From Spirosoma endophyticum (GTDB lineage Bacteria; Bacteroidota; Bacteroidia; Cytophagales; Spirosomataceae), in NCBI RefSeq assembly GCF_900112365.1, contig NZ_FOLQ01000001.1, positions 992,001 through 1,056,000 of the forward strand: a DNA stretch of 64,000 bases. Reading direction: 5' to 3'. The notes beneath the pieces are model-generated. The model made no database searches, was not told where the DNA came from, and was given only the letters and a program-made list of their open reading frames with translations. This document shows positions 1 through 8,304 of the stretch, in pieces. Both the position numbers and the translations under genes were made by a program. The stretch's first letter is position 1. The number at the start of each line of letters is the position of its first letter.

Positions 1-1
1 C

Positions 2-433
2 GAAGCGCAAAAATACTGGGTCGTGGTAGCCTCAAAAGACCATGTGCAGCGGGGGGTTACCGGCGGATTTATGCAGGCCAATCATGGGAAACTGGCCCCG
101 CTAAAGCGCATAAAGCCCAATGATTGGGTGATCCTCTATTCGCCCAAACAAGTGCTGGAACGTGACGAAAAATGCCAGGCCTTTACGGCCATCGGGCAGG
201 TGAGCGACGACGCGATTTATCAGGTTGCTCTGACGGAAAACTTTATGCCCTTCCGGCGCAACGTAACGTTTTACCCATCCAGAGAGGCCTCAATTTTACC
301 GTTGATTGATAACCTTGAGTTCATCCCGAACAAGAAATCCTGGGGCTACCCGTTTCGCTTCGGCTTTTTCGAGATCGGCAAGCACGATTTTGACTTGATT
401 CATAAAAACATGCTCAACGAAGACCATAAATAA
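2..433 (+). CDS. EVE-domain protein (5'-truncated by the window edge)
   Basis: The reading frame is open from the first bases of the window, and the residues KYWVVVASKDHV before the first internal ATG (position 23) belong to the usual N-terminus of EVE/UPF0310 proteins, so the real start lies outside. The stretch GVTGGFMQANHGK followed by LKRIKPNDWVILYSP is typical of this PUA-like fold, which in other proteins binds modified bases in DNA or RNA. The ligand here is unknown. It is a stand-alone domain, not fused to a nuclease. It converges on the HtrA-like gene, with a hairpin between them. Confidence 0.8.
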   Translation, partial: EAQKYWVVVASKDHVQRGVTGGFMQANHGKLAPLKRIKPNDWVILYSPKQVLERDEKCQAFTAIGQVSDDAIYQVALTENFMPFRRNVTFYPSREASILPLIDNLEFIPNKKSWGYPFRFGFFEIGKHDFDLIHKNMLNEDHK

Positions 434-474
434 TTCCGGCCCTACCTGAAGGCATACGTGTTCCCGGCAGCGGA

Positions 475-510
475 CACTACGTGCCGGAAGCAGCATCCGG
501 CGACGTAGTG
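475..510. terminator. Hairpin between convergent genes
   Basis: Arms 475-488 and 496-510 pair over 14 bp with one bulged base around a 7-nt loop. No clear T-run follows on either strand. It sits between two convergent genes, so a bidirectional terminator is the simplest reading. Confidence 0.45.
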
Positions 511-552
511 ACCACCCTGAAAGCGTTTAGTTTATGGGTGCTGGCTAATTAG

Positions 553-1605
553 CTAATTCAGTTCGCCGGGAGTCACCAGGATCGTTAGCTGACGGTTCTC
601 CCGCAGTACCGCCAGTTTAGTACGTTGCCCAATCGTATCGTCGGTCAGCAGGCGATGAAGATCATCCATGGTGGAAATGGGCTGCTCGTTGAACCCTACA
701 ATAATATCCCCCTGCTTTAGCTGACTATTTCCCGCGACACCATCGGCTTCAATACTGGAGACAATGACGCCCGTTTTGGTCGTTAGCTGGTTGTATTGTT
801 TGATGCGTTCGGTCAGGTTTATGAGTTGACCGGCAATGCCCAGATAGCCCCGACGAACCCGGCCATGCATAATGAGTTTACCCGCCACAAACGCGGCCAG
901 GTTCGATGAAACGGCGAAACAAAGACCCTGAGCGGGCAGAATGACCGCCGTGTTGACGCCGATCACATCGCCATTGCCATTCACCAACGGCCCACCTGAA
1001 TTACCCGGATTCAGCGCGGCATCGGTTTGGATAACATCGTCGATGAGCCGCCCCGATTCAGAACGTAACGTCCTGCCAAGCGCACTCACCACACCCGCCG
1101 TCAGCGAGTACTGAAACCCATACGGATTGCCTATCGCGATCGCAATCTGTCCCACCTGAACCTGTTTTGAATCAGCGAACCGGATGGCTTTCAACCCATC
1201 GGCATAAATCTTGATCACGGCAATGTCGGTAGCAGGGTCGCGCCCGATAAGGGTCGCTTCGTAATCCCGGCTTGGTTCATCGTTGCGGGCTGGCAGGGCT
1301 ACCTCAATCTTACTAGCCCCGGCGACTACGTGATTATTGGTAATGATATACCCGTCGGTCGAGATAATAAAACCCGATCCTGTGCCCCCGGAATCATTAC
1401 CCCGGCCCTGACGTCGTCGCTGGAGATCGACGCCGGACTGACCGTTGGCCTGGCCACTCACTTTGATCTGTACTACCGATGGGCTGACTTTTTTGGCGAC
1501 TGCAACAACCGTATTCGAATAGGCATCCAGCAGAACGGCGTCCTGCTCTCCCCTCCCGGCCGGTTGTGAAGCCGAATCAGCAAATGTCACAAATTGGGTA
1601 TCCAT
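553..1605 (-). CDS. HtrA/DegP-like trypsin-type serine protease with PDZ domain
   Basis: This is an S1C-family serine protease. Numbered from the ATG at 1605, the catalytic triad is His92 in TNNHVV, Asp127 in ATDIAVI and Ser203 in NPGNSGGPL. A single PDZ domain follows, containing the typical GDIIVGFNEQPI segment. A GTG nine codons upstream (1632) could also start it. Either way the N-terminus is polar and shows no signal peptide or membrane anchor, which is unusual because most HtrA proteases work in the periplasm. A Gly/Arg-rich linker precedes the protease domain. It is monocistronic and divergent from the PQQ dehydrogenase. Confidence 0.88.
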   Translation of the reverse strand: MDTQFVTFADSASQPAGRGEQDAVLLDAYSNTVVAVAKKVSPSVVQIKVSGQANGQSGVDLQRRRQGRGNDSGGTGSGFIISTDGYIITNNHVVAGASKIEVALPARNDEPSRDYEATLIGRDPATDIAVIKIYADGLKAIRFADSKQVQVGQIAIAIGNPYGFQYSLTAGVVSALGRTLRSESGRLIDDVIQTDAALNPGNSGGPLVNGNGDVIGVNTAVILPAQGLCFAVSSNLAAFVAGKLIMHGRVRRGYLGIAGQLINLTERIKQYNQLTTKTGVIVSSIEADGVAGNSQLKQGDIIVGFNEQPISTMDDLHRLLTDDTIGQRTKLAVLRENRQLTILVTPGELN

Positions 1606-1862
1606 TAGATTGTTGTTTACTGTGCAAATCACAACCCGATCAGCAACTGTTCCAGAATAATCTCATCCTGAATACAGGTCAGACAGTCCGCCAATCTGTC
1701 ACTTTATTTGCAGCAATTCGGTCTCGAGAAGCCTAGATAGGGAAATGAGATCGGTAACTCGCCTAGACTACCTGTTAAACTGGCAGTCATTGGTAGATCA
1801 GAGCGTGTTCACGTATCTGGTTTCAACAGTAAAATAGCTGCCCTTTCGTGCTTTCCTCGATC

Positions 1863-3971
1863 ATGAGATACCTATTTATCGCGGCATCCCTGCTGTTCAT
1901 CACAACTCGTTTTACGACCAATCCATCCGATACCAACTGGGTAGAATATAACGGCGACGGCGCCCGAAGCCATTATTCGTCGTTGACGCAAATCGACGCG
2001 TCAACCGTACACCAGTTGAAGGTGGCCTGGACCTATGCATCGGGCGGGGCCGATACGGTGGGTAATCGAACGCAGATGCAGTGTAATCCCATTGTCATTG
2101 ACGGTATTTTGTACGGCGTATCGGCAAATACCCAGGTCTTTGCGCTGGATGCCGCTACGGGTCAGGAAATCTGGCAAACGAGTCTGACCGACAATGGCGG
2201 CACGACGAGCCGGGGCGTAACGTACTGGGCTGATGGTCAGGATAAACGCATTCTGTTCGGCGCGGGCAAATGGCTCTATGCGGTTAATGCAGAAACTGGC
2301 AAGCCTATCGATAGCTTCGGAAAGGCCGGACGTATTGATTTGAAAGAAGGCATCGAGCGACCGGGGGGCGACAACTATGTGCAACCGAACACGCCCAATA
2401 CCATTTATAAGAACCTGATTATTGTTGGTGCCCGCCTGTCGGAAGGAGAAACCGCGTTGCTTGGTGATGTACGGGCGTATGACGTTCGAACGGGCCGGAA
2501 AATCTGGACGTTTCACACGATTCCGCAACCCAGCGAATTTGGGTACGACACCTGGGCTCCCGCGAATCCGCGTCAACGACTGGGCGGGGCGAATGCTTGG
2601 GCGGGCATGGCTATTGATCGGCAGCGCGGCATTGTGTACATCCCCACAGGATCGGCTGCGTATGATTTTTACGGCGGAAACCGCAAAGGCAACAACCTCT
2701 TCGCGAACTGCCTGCTGGCGCTGGATGCCACAACGGGCAAGCGGCTCTGGCATTTTCAGTTTGTCCATCACGACATCTGGGACCGCGACCCGCCCGCTCC
2801 GCCGAGCCTGTTAACCGTTACGCAGAAGGGTCCCGACGGTCGGCCCCGACGTATCGATGCGGTCGCGCAAACAACGAAGCAGGGACACGTTTTCGTTTTT
2901 GACCGGGTATCGGGAAAACCGTTGTTCTCCGTAGCCGAGACAGCTTTCTCGGGTGATGCCGTTATGGGTGAACAGACCAGCCGCACGCAACCCATTCCGC
3001 AGAAACCCGCCCCTTTTACGAAGCAGACATTCACCGAAAAAGACATCAATTCCTGGGCTTCCAACCGGGATGAGATTGTGGCTACATTACGAAAAGCCCG
3101 TACCGGAAGTCCCTATATTCCGCTGACGTCAGACATGACGATTTTCTTTCCGGGTACGGATGGTGGGGCGCAATGGGGCGGCTCGGCCGTTGATCCCGAG
3201 GGAATCATCTACATACCGGCCAAACAAAACCCCTGTTTTTCCACGCTGGTCAGAAAAGAACAGCCCGCCAAAAATGCGTCTGTGACGGGCGCTCAATTGT
3301 ACAGTCTGCGTTGCTCATCCTGCCACGGGACCGACCGTAAGGGCAATCATGACGGCTCCTATCCATCGCTATTGGGTCTGGCAGCCCGGCTCTCGACGGA
3401 TGCGGTTCAACAGGTTTTGTTGAAAGGACGCGGCATGATGCCTTCGTTTTCGCATCTTCCCGAAGCCGAACGCAAAGCCATCGTCGATTTTCTTTTCAAC
3501 AAAGGGACGACGTCGCAACCGGTCAGCAGTGCCCAGAACGGTGGGTTGCCTTACCAGCATACAGGCTATAACCGCTGGTACGACAGCAAAGGCTATCCTG
3601 TCAGCGCACCACCCTGGGGAACCCTGACCGCCATTGATCTCAACACAGGAGAGCATCGCTGGCAGGTCCCGCTGGGCGAATACAAGGAGTTGACCGCCAA
3701 AGGTATTCCACCCACCGGCACTGATAACTACGGCGGCCCACTCGTAACGGGCAGTGGTTTGCTGTTCATCGCGGCCAGCAAAGACGAACAATTCCGGGCG
3801 ATGGACAAAAAAACGGGCAAAATTCTGTGGCAGGTTCAACTACCAGCCGCAGGTTATGCGTCGCCCAGTACCTATTCGGTTGGAGGGAAACAATACGTAG
3901 TGATTGCCTGCGGTGGTGGAAAATTGAACACCAAATCAGGAGATAAGTACGTAGCGTTTGCTTTACCATAA
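1863..3971 (+). CDS. PQQ-dependent (quinoprotein) dehydrogenase with internal cytochrome c domain
   Basis: This is a periplasmic beta-propeller dehydrogenase of the PQQ alcohol/glucose type. From the ATG at 1863 it begins with a signal peptide (MRYLFIAASLLFITTRF); a GTG at 1848 is the alternative start. Propeller repeats with TGxxxW-type ends are visible, for example LDAATGQEIW, DVRTGRKIW and LDATTGKRLW. A c-type haem site, CSSCH at about residues 484-488, with GRGMMPSF as likely axial Met region, is inserted before the last propeller segment (GEHRWQVPLGE to the end). Electrons would therefore pass from PQQ to an in-built haem. The sugar or alcohol substrate cannot be told from sequence. A long hairpin lies downstream. 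Confidence 0.87.
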   Translation: MRYLFIAASLLFITTRFTTNPSDTNWVEYNGDGARSHYSSLTQIDASTVHQLKVAWTYASGGADTVGNRTQMQCNPIVIDGILYGVSANTQVFALDAATGQEIWQTSLTDNGGTTSRGVTYWADGQDKRILFGAGKWLYAVNAETGKPIDSFGKAGRIDLKEGIERPGGDNYVQPNTPNTIYKNLIIVGARLSEGETALLGDVRAYDVRTGRKIWTFHTIPQPSEFGYDTWAPANPRQRLGGANAWAGMAIDRQRGIVYIPTGSAAYDFYGGNRKGNNLFANCLLALDATTGKRLWHFQFVHHDIWDRDPPAPPSLLTVTQKGPDGRPRRIDAVAQTTKQGHVFVFDRVSGKPLFSVAETAFSGDAVMGEQTSRTQPIPQKPAPFTKQTFTEKDINSWASNRDEIVATLRKARTGSPYIPLTSDMTIFFPGTDGGAQWGGSAVDPEGIIYIPAKQNPCFSTLVRKEQPAKNASVTGAQLYSLRCSSCHGTDRKGNHDGSYPSLLGLAARLSTDAVQQVLLKGRGMMPSFSHLPEAERKAIVDFLFNKGTTSQPVSSAQNGGLPYQHTGYNRWYDSKGYPVSAPPWGTLTAIDLNTGEHRWQVPLGEYKELTAKGIPPTGTDNYGGPLVTGSGLLFIAASKDEQFRAMDKKTGKILWQVQLPAAGYASPSTYSVGGKQYVVIACGGGKLNTKSGDKYVAFALP

Positions 3972-3972
3972 A

Positions 3973-4058
3973 TGTATCCACGGGCCGCGTTCGGCTTCAG
4001 TCCGTGTTTAGATTTGAATGGACTCACAGGCTAAAGCCGAACGTGGTTCATGGATACA
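3973..4058. repeat. 28-bp imperfect inverted repeat
   Basis: Arms 3973-4000 and 4031-4058 pair over 28 bp with five differences, all transitions, around a 30-nt loop. It begins just after the stop codon of the dehydrogenase and ends 18 nt before the next start. No T-run follows. It may be a terminator or a dispersed hairpin element. Confidence 0.65.
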
Positions 4059-4076
4059 ACTTAACCCACATTCTCT

Positions 4077-5114
4077 ATGTCTAAAGTTCTCAACGTTGGT
4101 TTAGTAGGCTTCGGCCTGTCAGGGCGGTATTTCCACACGCCGTTTTTATCCGTCAATCCAAAGTTTCGTTTAAAGAAAATCGCCAGCAGTCGCCCCGATG
4201 CGGTTCGTGCGTTCGATCCGTCGATTGAGTGGGTTGCTACGCCTGCTGAGTTGTTCGAGGACCCGACCATCGACCTCGTTTTCATCTGCTCGCCCAACGA
4301 AACCCATGTCGACTATGCCCGTCAGGCGCTGGAGCAGGGGAAACACGTAGTGGTTGAAAAACCCTTTGCGCTCTCCGAAACGGGCGCTGTTGAGTTACTG
4401 GAATTGGCGCAAAAGCAGGGCTGCATCGCTACAGCCTATCAGAATCGCCGATGGGATTCTGATTTTTTGACGATCAAGCGGCTGCTGGCCGATGGTTCGT
4501 TAGGGACGCTGGTGGAGTATGAAGGCCGTTATGACCGGTACGCGCCCGTCCCGCCCGATTCCCAGAGCTGGAAAGAGTTGCCGGGTATCGGCCGGGGTAA
4601 TCTTTACAATTTAGGACCGCATATGCTCGACCAGGCGCTGAACCTGTTTGGCAGACCCGATACGGTTGAGGCTACCATTCGCATAATTCGCCCGAATAGT
4701 CGGGTTACCGATTATTTTGACATAAAATTAGGCTATGCCGATAAGGTCGTCAGGGTGGAATCCAACTACATGGTTTACCACAATCAGCCCCGCTACAGGC
4801 TGAATGGCACCGAAGGTTCCTTTATCAAAGGTGGTCTGGATGTCCAGGAAGAACGCCAGCGGCTGAACCAGCTCCCCAATCTGCCCGACTGGGGGGTTGA
4901 GCCGCCGGATCGCTGGGGCACACTTTATCGGGATGGCCAGTCTATACTCATAGAGAGTGAACGGGGAAATTATACGCCGTTTTATGATAATCTCTACGAC
5001 GCTATCGTAAACGGAGCCGAACCGGCCATTACACCCACCGATATTCAACAACTCGCCCGTGTGATCGATTTAGCCATGGAGAGCAGCCAGACACTACGTA
5101 CCATTTCCTTTTAA
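4077..5114 (+). CDS. Gfo/Idh/MocA family NAD(P)-dependent oxidoreductase
   Basis: An N-terminal Rossmann fold is shown by VGLVGFGLSGRYFHTPFL near residue 10, and the family signature EKPFALS lies near residue 97. The C-terminal alpha/beta substrate domain includes YEGRYDRY and the GPHMLDQAL helix. The length of 345 residues is normal. Members oxidise or reduce sugars, inositols and related polyols. The next gene starts two bases after the stop and encodes a hexuronate-type MFS carrier, so the two are probably co-transcribed and act on the same imported sugar acid or derivative. The specific substrate is not known. Confidence 0.9.
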   Translation: MSKVLNVGLVGFGLSGRYFHTPFLSVNPKFRLKKIASSRPDAVRAFDPSIEWVATPAELFEDPTIDLVFICSPNETHVDYARQALEQGKHVVVEKPFALSETGAVELLELAQKQGCIATAYQNRRWDSDFLTIKRLLADGSLGTLVEYEGRYDRYAPVPPDSQSWKELPGIGRGNLYNLGPHMLDQALNLFGRPDTVEATIRIIRPNSRVTDYFDIKLGYADKVVRVESNYMVYHNQPRYRLNGTEGSFIKGGLDVQEERQRLNQLPNLPDWGVEPPDRWGTLYRDGQSILIESERGNYTPFYDNLYDAIVNGAEPAITPTDIQQLARVIDLAMESSQTLRTISF

Positions 5115-5116
5115 TT

Positions 5117-6403
5117 ATGACCAATTACCGCTGGCGAATTGTTGTGCTGCTGTTTGTGGCTACGACCATAAATTACCTTGACCGGCAGGTTATTAGTCTG
5201 CTCAAACCCACCTTAGAAGTCGTTTTCAACTGGACAGAAACCGATTACAGCCATGTTGTGATGGCGTTTCAGGGCGCTTATGCCCTCAGCTACGTTGTTT
5301 TTGGCCGACTCATTGACGTGATCGGCACGAAGTTAGGCTACACCATTGCCGTTTGTTTATGGAGCGTAGCGGCCATGATGCACGCCCTGGCGACCAGTAC
5401 GTTCGGATTTGGGGCTTATCGAGCGTTGTTAGGGCTGGGCGAAGGGGGAAATTTCCCGGCCGCTATAAAAACCGTAGCCGAATGGTTTCCCAGAAAGGAG
5501 CGGGCGCTGGCAACGGGCATTTTCAATTCCGGCACTAACATTGGCGCGGTGGTGGCGCCCATTCTGGTGCCCTGGGTACTGGGTGTTTACGGCTGGCAGA
5601 TGGCTTTTTTACTGACGGGACTGGTTGGCTTTATCTGGGTGATCTTCTGGTGGTGGAGCTACGAAAATCCCCAGCGTCATAAAAAGTTATCCAAAGAAGA
5701 GCTAGTATACATCACCAGCGACGCAGAAAGCAACGCAGGTGGATCGGTGCCGTGGCTTGATTTACTACGTTATCGGCAGACGTGGGCGTTTGTGCTGGGT
5801 AAGTTGCTGACCGATCCCGTCTGGTGGTTTTTCCTGTTCTGGCTGCCCTCCTACTTTGCTTCCTCGTTCAATCTGGACCTTAAGAAGCCAAGTTTACCGC
5901 TCATTTTTGTATACACCGCGGCTACGCTCGGCAGCGTTGGGGGTGGCTATCTATCGGGGTATTTCATTCGCCGGGGCTGGACAGTCAACCGTTCCCGCAA
6001 AACCGCGATGTTTCTGTATGCGCTCTGCATTGTACCGATTGCCCTGACCCGCTACGCGACCAATATATGGGAAGTCGTTGGGCTGCTTAGTCTGGCGGTT
6101 GCGGCTCACCAGGCCTGGAGCGCCAATCTCTTTACGCTGGTATCGGACATGTTTCCTAAAAATGCCGTTAGCTCGGTTGTTGGGCTTGGCGGCATGGCAG
6201 GATCTGTTGGCGGGCTTCTCTTCCCAATTGTCGTAGGCGCGTTGCTGGATACGTACAAAGCTGCGGGAAACATTTCGATTGGGTATAATTATCTGTTTGT
6301 GATTTGTGGCAGTGCGTATTTACTGGCCTGGTTATGTATTCATCTGTTCGCCCCCCGGATGAAGCCAATTGATTTGCCAACTAATTCTCCAGAAGCACCT
6401 TAA
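5117..6403 (+). CDS. MFS transporter, anion:cation symporter (ExuT-like) type
   Basis: It has about twelve membrane segments. The NYLDRQVISLLKP motif ending the first helix, and GLGEGGNFPAAIKTVAEWFP in helix 4, are hallmarks of hexuronate and sugar-acid carriers. It should import an organic anion with protons across the inner membrane. The start follows the oxidoreductase stop by two bases, indicating translational coupling and a shared pathway. The arm of a 23-bp hairpin begins in its stop codon. Confidence 0.9.
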   Translation: MTNYRWRIVVLLFVATTINYLDRQVISLLKPTLEVVFNWTETDYSHVVMAFQGAYALSYVVFGRLIDVIGTKLGYTIAVCLWSVAAMMHALATSTFGFGAYRALLGLGEGGNFPAAIKTVAEWFPRKERALATGIFNSGTNIGAVVAPILVPWVLGVYGWQMAFLLTGLVGFIWVIFWWWSYENPQRHKKLSKEELVYITSDAESNAGGSVPWLDLLRYRQTWAFVLGKLLTDPVWWFFLFWLPSYFASSFNLDLKKPSLPLIFVYTAATLGSVGGGYLSGYFIRRGWTVNRSRKTAMFLYALCIVPIALTRYATNIWEVVGLLSLAVAAHQAWSANLFTLVSDMFPKNAVSSVVGLGGMAGSVGGLLFPIVVGALLDTYKAAGNISIGYNYLFVICGSAYLLAWLCIHLFAPRMKPIDLPTNSPEAP

Positions 6404-6458
6404 CAGGCAGTAGCTGTCTTTCAGAATCATCTATCCTGAAAGATAGCTACTGCCTGTT
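6402..6458. terminator. Hairpin overlapping the MFS stop codon
   Basis: Arms 6402-6424 and 6436-6458 match in 22 of 23 positions around an 11-nt loop. The left arm starts within the stop codon of the carrier gene. A short T-containing stretch follows (GATTTAA). It probably ends the two-gene transcript. Confidence 0.6.
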
Positions 6459-6483
6459 GATTTAACGGTGGCACCTTAGCCGG

Positions 6484-6491
6484 TAAATTTG
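6484..6491 (+). promoter_or_regulatory. Possible Bacteroidota -7 promoter box
   Basis: TAAATTTG fits the Bacteroidota -7 consensus TAnnTTTG and lies about 50 nt before the likely ATG of the ArsR-type gene. No convincing -33 element at normal spacing was found, so this is tentative. Confidence 0.35.
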
Positions 6492-6544
6492 TGTTAATTT
6501 TACGAGTGGGCCGGTACATGCTACGTATGCTCTATAAAGCTATT

Positions 6545-6814
6545 ATGGATTGTAAGTTCATCGAAAAAGCGGCTGGAGCTATCGCCGATAAATCACGGTT
6601 GTCAATTTTAATCGAGTTACGGAAGAAAGAAACCCTAACCAATGCCGAGGTGATGGACCTGGTTGGTCTGTCGCAGCCCTGTGTTTCACACCATATTAAG
6701 CTATTGATCGATAGCGGATTGGTCAATTCATCGAAGGAAGGCCGTAACGTTCACCTGCAACTGAATAAAGAAGCCGTTCAACAATTGTCATCTTTTCTGG
6801 ATGGCCTTGTTTAA
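6545..6814 (+). CDS. ArsR-family winged-helix transcriptional regulator
   Basis: About 90 residues form a winged helix-turn-helix. ADKSRLSILIELRK matches the ArsR alpha-1/2 region, and SQPCVSHHIKLLIDSGLV is the recognition helix. The ATG at 6545 was chosen because homologues start close to CKFIEKAAGAIADKSR; upstream in-frame ATGs at 6518 and 6527 are possible. Only one conserved-looking cysteine lies in the recognition helix, so no metal site can be assigned. The ene-reductase follows 104 bp downstream on the same strand and is a plausible target. Confidence 0.87.
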   Translation: MDCKFIEKAAGAIADKSRLSILIELRKKETLTNAEVMDLVGLSQPCVSHHIKLLIDSGLVNSSKEGRNVHLQLNKEAVQQLSSFLDGLV

Positions 6815-6918
6815 TTAGTTTTTCTAATTCATCCAAACTTTTAAATATATGAATCTGTTAGTCCAGAGAATTCAGGGCAAAGCTTTCACTTTGCTCATCA
6901 CGTAAGCTACCAGATAAA

Positions 6919-8028
6919 ATGGCACATAAGCTATTCTCAGAAGCCACGCTCGGCAAATTAACCCTCTCCAATCACATAGTAATGGCCCCAATGACGCGGA
7001 GCCGCGCGTTGGGCAACATTCCTAATGACATGATCGCTGAGTATTACGCTCAACGGGCTTCGGCAGGTTTGATTATCACAGAGGGTACGTCACCTTCCCC
7101 CAATGGCCTGGGCTATGCCCGGATACCCGGTATTTATAGTGCCGAACAAATTGAAGGCTGGAAGAAAACAACCTCCGCCGTGCACGAAAAAGGGAGTAAG
7201 ATTTTCATTCAGTTGATGCATACGGGCCGTATTTCTCACGATGCCAATTTGCCCGAAGGAGGAGAAATTCTGGCCCCATCCTCGGTAGCTGCAGCTGGTG
7301 ATATGTGGACTGATTCGGATGGTATGCAAACCAATGGTACGCCCCGCGAAATGACCAAAGCCGAGATAAAAGCAACGATTCAGGAATACGTTCAGGCGGC
7401 AAAGAATGCGATCGAAGCCGGTTTTGACGGTATTGAACTGCACGGTGCCAATGGCTACCTGGTTGAGCAATTTCTGAGTGATCGCAGTAATCAACGCACG
7501 GATGAATACGGCGGCTCTGTTGAAAACCGGTCCCGGTTCCTGCTTGAAATCGCCGAAGAGTCAATTGCTGCCATCGGTGCCGACAAAGTAGGCTTGCGCC
7601 TGTCGCCGTTTGGGGCTGCGGGCGATCTGCTGCCACACGCCGACGATACACATGATTTATACGTTTATCTGACGGGCAAACTAAACGATCTTGGTCTTGT
7701 CTACCTGCACCTGGTTGATCACTCGAGCATGGGCGCACCACCAGTGCCAGCAACGGTTGTGGAAGCCATTCGCGAGACATTTAAAAGCACGATTATTTTG
7801 TGCGGCAGTTATAATGCGGACCGGGCTGAAGCTGATCTAGAAAGCGGCAAAGCCGACCTGATTGCATTCGGTCGCCCGTTCATTGCTAACCCCGATTTAG
7901 TCACTCGTCTTGAAACCGGTGCTGAATTGGCTCAATTCGATCCTGCTACGCTCTATGCGCCCGGCGCAAACGGTTTCGAGCAGGGCTTCATCGATTATCC
8001 TGCGCTGGCCGAAGTTCAGGCCCAGTAG
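6919..8028 (+). CDS. Old Yellow Enzyme-type alkene reductase (NemA-like)
   Basis: This is an FMN-dependent TIM-barrel ene-reductase of 369 residues. IVMAPMTRSRA at the N-terminus, the HGAN substrate pair near residue 174, and DRSNQRTDEYGGSVENR are diagnostic for the classical OYE class (NemA, XenB). These enzymes reduce activated C=C bonds and nitro compounds with NADPH. An ArsR-type regulator lies immediately upstream, an arrangement also seen with electrophile-responsive nem genes. A strong intrinsic terminator follows. A second, different-class OYE occurs at 61.5-62.6 kb. Confidence 0.93.
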   Translation: MAHKLFSEATLGKLTLSNHIVMAPMTRSRALGNIPNDMIAEYYAQRASAGLIITEGTSPSPNGLGYARIPGIYSAEQIEGWKKTTSAVHEKGSKIFIQLMHTGRISHDANLPEGGEILAPSSVAAAGDMWTDSDGMQTNGTPREMTKAEIKATIQEYVQAAKNAIEAGFDGIELHGANGYLVEQFLSDRSNQRTDEYGGSVENRSRFLLEIAEESIAAIGADKVGLRLSPFGAAGDLLPHADDTHDLYVYLTGKLNDLGLVYLHLVDHSSMGAPPVPATVVEAIRETFKSTIILCGSYNADRAEADLESGKADLIAFGRPFIANPDLVTRLETGAELAQFDPATLYAPGANGFEQGFIDYPALAEVQAQ

Positions 8029-8051
8029 TCAACTTGTCGCTTATACGATAC

Positions 8052-8082
8052 AAGCTCCCCGGATTACCAGGGAGCTTTTTTT
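8052..8082 (+). terminator. Rho-independent terminator after the OYE gene
   Basis: An 8-bp stem (8052-8059 with 8070-8077) encloses a 10-nt loop and runs into a run of eight T. This is a textbook intrinsic terminator 24 nt after the stop codon. Confidence 0.9.
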
Positions 8083-8110
8083 ATGCTTAAGAGATCCCTC
8101 AATTTATTGA

Positions 8111-8215
8111 CCACAGAGCGGTCCGCCGTTGCGGCACAGAGGACACAGAGACATAAACCAATGAATCAGACTTTTCTCTGTGTCCTCTGTGCCGCAACGG
8201 CGGACCGCTCTGTGG
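8111..8215. repeat. Perfect 41-bp inverted repeat
   Basis: Arms 8111-8151 and 8175-8215 are perfect reverse complements of each other around a 23-nt loop. The arms carry words of the CACAGAGGACACAGAG type together with the core CGGTCCGCCGTTGCGG (8119-8134), which recurs at 46941-46956 and, with slight change, at 56444-56459. It lies between a terminator and the next gene and has no coding potential. It resembles a dispersed palindromic element rather than a simple terminator. Confidence 0.85.
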
Positions 8216-8304
8216 ACAAAACTTTCTGTGGTAGATGTGATCTAAAAATGCTTTTACGTTCATCACCCTCTTAAACGTATCGGACGGTCGAGTTCCTTAA
8301 TCCT

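Noticed and set aside
2001-2771. 256-codon open frame opposite the PQQ dehydrogenase
   Set aside because: It lies wholly antisense to a gene with clear family motifs and its product has no recognisable pattern.
7205-7780. 191-codon open frame opposite the NemA-like gene
   Set aside because: It is the antisense shadow of a well-supported enzyme; composition is rich in R, S and P as expected for shadows.
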